64,000 nt of DNA from Tanypteryx hageni. Taxonomy: Eukaryota > Arthropoda > Insecta > Odonata > Petaluridae. The stretch lies in assembly GCA_028673005.1 (NCBI GenBank), contig CM054118.1, positions 2,005,410 through 2,069,409 on the forward strand, given 5' to 3'. Under the pieces are notes generated by a model. That model was not told the DNA's origin. It saw only the letters and a program-made list of their open reading frames with translations, and searched no databases. Position numbers and translations under genes: made by a program. Below are positions 60,300 to 64,000 of the stretch, piece after piece. Positions within the stretch are counted from its first letter, which is position 1, and each line of letters starts with the position of its first letter.

Positions 60300-62394
60300 G
60301 TTACTTCTAAAATCGACAGATTTCAACAGAAATACACATTTTGAGGTCCCCTGAAGACATTTTGACCATTTTCTCGATGTCTATGTATGTGACAGCTTTT
60401 TCATTACACGGGAATTGTGTCCCCAGGCCACAATTCCATATTTTAATCTGCTGTATATAAATGCATAATATATTGTCAGGGCGGTATTTATATTGGTTAG
60501 GGGCATTGCCCTTCTCAGGATATAGCACCCTGTAGCTACTTTTGCACAGACATAGTCAATGTGGGTTTCCCAAGTGAGGCATTCATCTACATGGATTCCA
60601 AGGAATTTGGTGACAGATGTTGCAACAAGTGTTGAGTCAGCAATTTTGAATGTTGATGTAATTTTTTTTTGAGGAGGATGAAATTGCATAACAGCTGATT
60701 TGTTTTTGTTAATGGAAACATTGTTGATATTACTCCAGTTCACCATTTTGTCAGTTTCTTGCTGAATAATATGGTTTGAGTTCTGTGGTAATTTAAGCAG
60801 TTCATTAGTATCATCTGCATAAATGAAGATCTCCCAAAAATTGATATAAGATGGGAGATCATTGATGTAAAAAAGAAACAGTAAAGGTCCCAAAATTCAC
60901 ACTTGTACCACACTTTGGGAAATGGTTTTTCTGATGGGTTGTAGAATTAATGAAGATAGTTTGTTTTCTGTTAGCCAAAAAGGATCTAAGCCAATCATTG
61001 GCTATTCCTGAGATACCATAAGCATCCAGTTTGCTTAGAAGAATGTCGTGGTCAACAGAGTCGAAGGCCTTGGAGAGATCATAAAATAGACCAACTGTGT
61101 TGTTGTGGCTGTTTAGGCCATTAAGAACTGAATTAATACATTTATAAATGGCATTTTCAGTTGATTTGCCCTTAAGGAAACCAAATTGATATTCAGAAAA
61201 TATTTTGAACTTATGAACATAAGAAAGAATTCTACTATACATTGTGCACTTGAATATTTTGGAAAAGACCGACAGCACCGAGATTGGCCTATAATTGCCC
61301 ATGTTGTGAATGTCACCACTTTTATGTATTGGGACAACTTTTGCAATTTTTAATTGGTGAGGATAGGTTCCGCTTTTGAAGGATTCATTGATTAAATGAG
61401 AGAGAGGGAAAAGGAGATACAGCTTTATGTCACCTTTGAAAAGGGAACAAGGAATGTCGTCACATCCAGCCGAGTTTTTCTACTTATTTTGTTTAGAATT
61501 GAGTTTATCTCTTTCTCATCTGTAGGATGTAGGAAGGTATAGTTTCTGTATGAACAGGGAAGAGGACATGATTTTGAAGTAGGCAGATTTTTAGATTAGA
61601 GACTGACTGAGTTGAGGAAACATTTGTTGAAGCAGTTAGCAATTAGTGTTGGATCTGTTATTAGAGTGCTTTCATTGGATATAGCATCTATGGTAGTGTC
61701 TTTTTGAAGGAATGTAGTTGTTGATAATTTTCCAGACAGCTTTGCTTTTATCGCTGGATCTGTTGATTACATTGATATTATGTCCCCTTTTGTTCTCTGT
61801 GATGAGTTTAGAGTAGCATTTCTTGCATTTTAGATAGTGGCTTTTATCAATGTCTGATTTTGACGCTTGTGTTGGATTGTAAAGTTGTCTTAACTGATCA
61901 GAGAGGGAGATGATTTCAGGAGTTATCCACTGATTGGTCATGTCGTTTCTCCTATCAACATGTCTTTTTAAAGGAAAACAATGGTTGAAGTGATGTAAAA
62001 ATATTTGAAGGAAGTTATTAAATGTATCATCGAAAGAGATAGAGTTGAAAACTTTATCCCAGCTCTCACACCAAAGAAGGAAAATAAAATTAGCCTGAGC
62101 AATACAAGAAAAACACCGTTTTGAACAGTAATTATTATGCTGGATTTTAGGTGTGATGGTAAGAGTGAATTCAGAAATTTGGGCTGTATGATCAGAGAGA
62201 CAAGTGTTGAGTACATAGCTTTTGTTTGCTTTTACACTAGAGAATATGTTGTCGATAGTTGTGGCAGAATTGTTAGTAATTCTAGTATGCTGAATGAGAC
62301 ATATTATACCCTTGGAAAATATCAAGATCACCAAAATACTGCAGTACGAAATTACAATTAAGATTGTAATTTTTATTATAAGTATGTATCTCAA
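60300..62394 (-). pseudogene. jockey/CR1/L2-like LINE ORF2 remnant
   Basis: On the minus strand: endonuclease end with ITNNSATTIDNIFSS and LSDHTAQI (62290-62190), a linker with WITPEIISLSDQLRQLY (61930) and AVWKIINNYI (61730), then the reverse transcriptase: GNYRPISVLSVFSKIF (61300), YQFGFLKGKST (61180), YDLSKAFDSVDHDIL (61090), GPLLFLFYINDLP (60890) and IFIYADDTNELL (60815, catalytic Y-A-D-D), then KFLGIHVDE and LKYGIVAWGH (60430). Frameshifts at about 61600-61300 and 60900-60860. The 5' part is missing, as is usual for LINE truncation. Confidence 0.85.
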
Positions 62395-63067
62395 AATGTC
62401 ACCACCACCCTAAAAATCAAACTCAAAGTAAGAATAATAGCGAATTAGTTGCTTGCATTATTTTTGATAGATCAACGCTCATTAATAAATATTTGACTCG
62501 TTACTTTGAGTATGTTTACAATAAATGACTGCAATTGTTTTTCCTTAATAATTCTTAGAATGATTTTACCTTTATTCTTTCTATATAAACTATTAAAACT
62601 TTGAGATGCATAAATTATTATAATGTATTGTATTCTAAACAAATTATTTCTAATTAAAACTCATAAAATGAATATATGAAATATATATGTGAATATTGTT
62701 GATCCCTGGAATAAACTGCCACCTTTATGAGGTTTGAATTTAATTTTAAGAACTTCATAAATACAGATTACAAAACATATAATTCATTTCCGAGTTTTGA
62801 GAGCTCTCTTCTTATGCAGATTTTCTGTGAAATTCCGAAAAAGAGAAAAAAGCTTTAAATATCACTGCTATATGCGTCCATTTCGAGGTTGAGATTATAA
62901 AGCATAAATATTCATCCAATGAAAAACTTTGAATACCTATGTCATATATGACCAATGAAATAAAACTCCAAATATACTTATTTTCTTCTTGCTCTACTTT
63001 GCCACAATAAATACTATTCAGCAAATAGATCACGATGATGAAATCAGGCTCCACTTTCTGGAATTAA
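62395..63067. other. Unassigned; small LINE tail
   Basis: Plus-strand VDPWNKLPP near 62698-62730 resembles the very end of a jockey/CR1-type ORF2. Nothing else is recognised. Confidence 0.4.
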
Positions 63068-64000
63068 GACAACAACAACAACACACCTTGACGCTTTCCC
63101 TTGCGGGGTAAGCCATGCCATATGTCTGCCAATTACCAACCCATCACCACATGCTTCCTCCACACACTTCTATCCTTGCACACTTCTTCTGCTTCACTTA
63201 CACTCATACACTGAGTCACACATTTCCTCTTATTCCTCATACTTTTCACGTCCCTTTTTCTCAGAGTCTCACTAACCACATCCAACCAAGTCTTACGCGG
63301 TCTGCCTCTCCCTCTCTCGCCATTCACTCTTCCTTCATATACTTGCTTGGTGATTCTACTCTCCTCCATTCTTTCTATATGTCCGAACCACCTCAGCAGA
63401 CCTCTCTCATTCAAATCTGTCACACTAGCTTTCATACCACATTCGTTCATCACCCAATTATTCCTTACTTTGTCCCTACTAGATTTTCCACAAACTATTC
63501 TCATGTATCCCATCCTAACCGCAAACTACTTTTATGCTTCTCCTGACACACCCATGTTTCACTGCCATACAGCAAGGTAGGCATTAAAACACACTTGTAT
63601 ACAGACATTTTCGCTTCTTTTGACAACCATTCATTCTTTGCAATCGACCACACACTCCCTGGCACCTTTCTACCAGCATTCACTCTCCTTTTGATTTCTC
63701 ATCTACTCTACCATTTTTACTAAACATTCTACCAAGGTATACAAATTCATCCACTACCTCAATTGTTCCACCATTTATGCTAAATTGACAGTCGTTCACC
63801 TCATTCTCCCGATCGAACACAACTACCTTGGTTTTGGCCACATTTATCCTTAAGTCCATTCTCCCTGTCGTATCATGCAGGCTATCTAACATTCTCTGCA
63901 ATTCTCCTGGGTTCTCAGCCATTAACACAGCATCATCAGCATACAAAAGTACATGAACATTCTCTCCACCAACCTTAACACCCACCATATCCATAGATGC
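63068..64000 (-). pseudogene. RTE-like LINE ORF2, 3' part (runs off the window)
   Basis: On the minus strand, from the window edge: LLYADDAVLMAENPGELQRM (catalytic Y-A-D-D, 63950), INVAKTKVVVFDRE, VVDEFVYLGRMFSKNGRVD, LMPTLLYGSETWV (63570), NERGLLRWFGHIERM (63400), GERGRGRPRKTWLD (63300) and a tail to about 63130. It ends in a 3' sequence with CCCCGCAAGGGAAAGCGTC and a (GTT)n tail at 63068-63085. Two frame breaks (about 63685 and 63510). Motif order and tandem-repeat tail match the LINE at 28.7 kb. The 5' part lies outside the window. Confidence 0.85.

Noticed and set aside
63115..63546. 143-codon plus-strand frame rich in His, Ser and Thr
   Set aside because: It is the antisense shadow of the LINE ORF2 on the minus strand.

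Overview
This window is animal nuclear DNA, most likely from an arthropod (inference). It is AT-rich and gene-poor, with split genes carrying GT-AG introns and at least one GC-AG intron, long (TA)n runs and very dense, decayed transposable elements. I see no bacterial operons, no CRISPR array, no rRNA and no convincing stand-alone tRNA gene.

Cellular genes. (1) Dihydrofolate reductase lies on the minus strand: four coding exons at 13806-13724, 13509-13354, 13239-13116 and 4581-4472. The third intron is about 8.5 kb, starts with a GC donor and is filled with transposons; the last ~30 residues are not found. (2) A divergent THAP zinc-finger gene starts only 228 bp from the DHFR start codon (14035 onward, plus strand) and carries an in-frame TGA inside the zinc finger. 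(3) An intact single-exon TMA7 gene lies at 57810-58004. (4) An ADAMTS/ADAMTSL-like gene remnant on the minus strand (58638-60003) has spacer-domain and thrombospondin-repeat exons broken by frameshifts.

Mobile elements. DNA transposons with target duplications I could read directly: hAT elements at 3864-4159, 5858-8158, 15793-20038 (BED-finger transposase) and 25991-32616 (ZMYM/TTF-type transposase); piggyBac at 9061-11552 and a short piggyBac-type element at 50254-51121, with further piggyBac remnants near 2.8-3.8, 37-37.8 and 38.9-41 kb; Harbinger-type elements at 4934-5363 and 54049-55016. LINE remnants fall into a jockey/CR1-like group (12.7, 24.4-25.9, 48.6-49.6, 51.2-52.3, 53.4-56.1, 60.4-62.4 kb) and an RTE-like group with short tandem-repeat 3' ends (28.7-29.9, 47.2-48.6, 63.1-64 kb). 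A Penelope GIY-YIG fragment is at about 2985-3250, and tRNA-derived SINEs are scattered.

Nesting can be dated from the sequence. A repeat carrying an SGNH-hydrolase reading frame exists as two inverted copies (copy A 25.89-34.77 kb, copy B 44.36-46.91 kb). A 6.6-kb hAT element later landed in copy A; copy B preserves the empty site. A 1.2-kb LINE with an inverted 5' half then landed inside the hAT transposase gene, with an 11-bp target duplication. Likewise a Harbinger element interrupts a LINE reverse-transcriptase frame at 54-55 kb.

Other structure: a degenerate satellite of about 350 bp period at 20.2-23.7 kb with paired inverted G-rich motifs, related copies near 52.3-53.2 kb, two long near-perfect hairpins (8290-8400 and 49759-49861), and two ~285-bp tandem duplications. 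The most unusual item is the SGNH repeat: its GC-rich frame is almost unchanged between the two copies although both share the same frame breaks and the flanks have diverged more.
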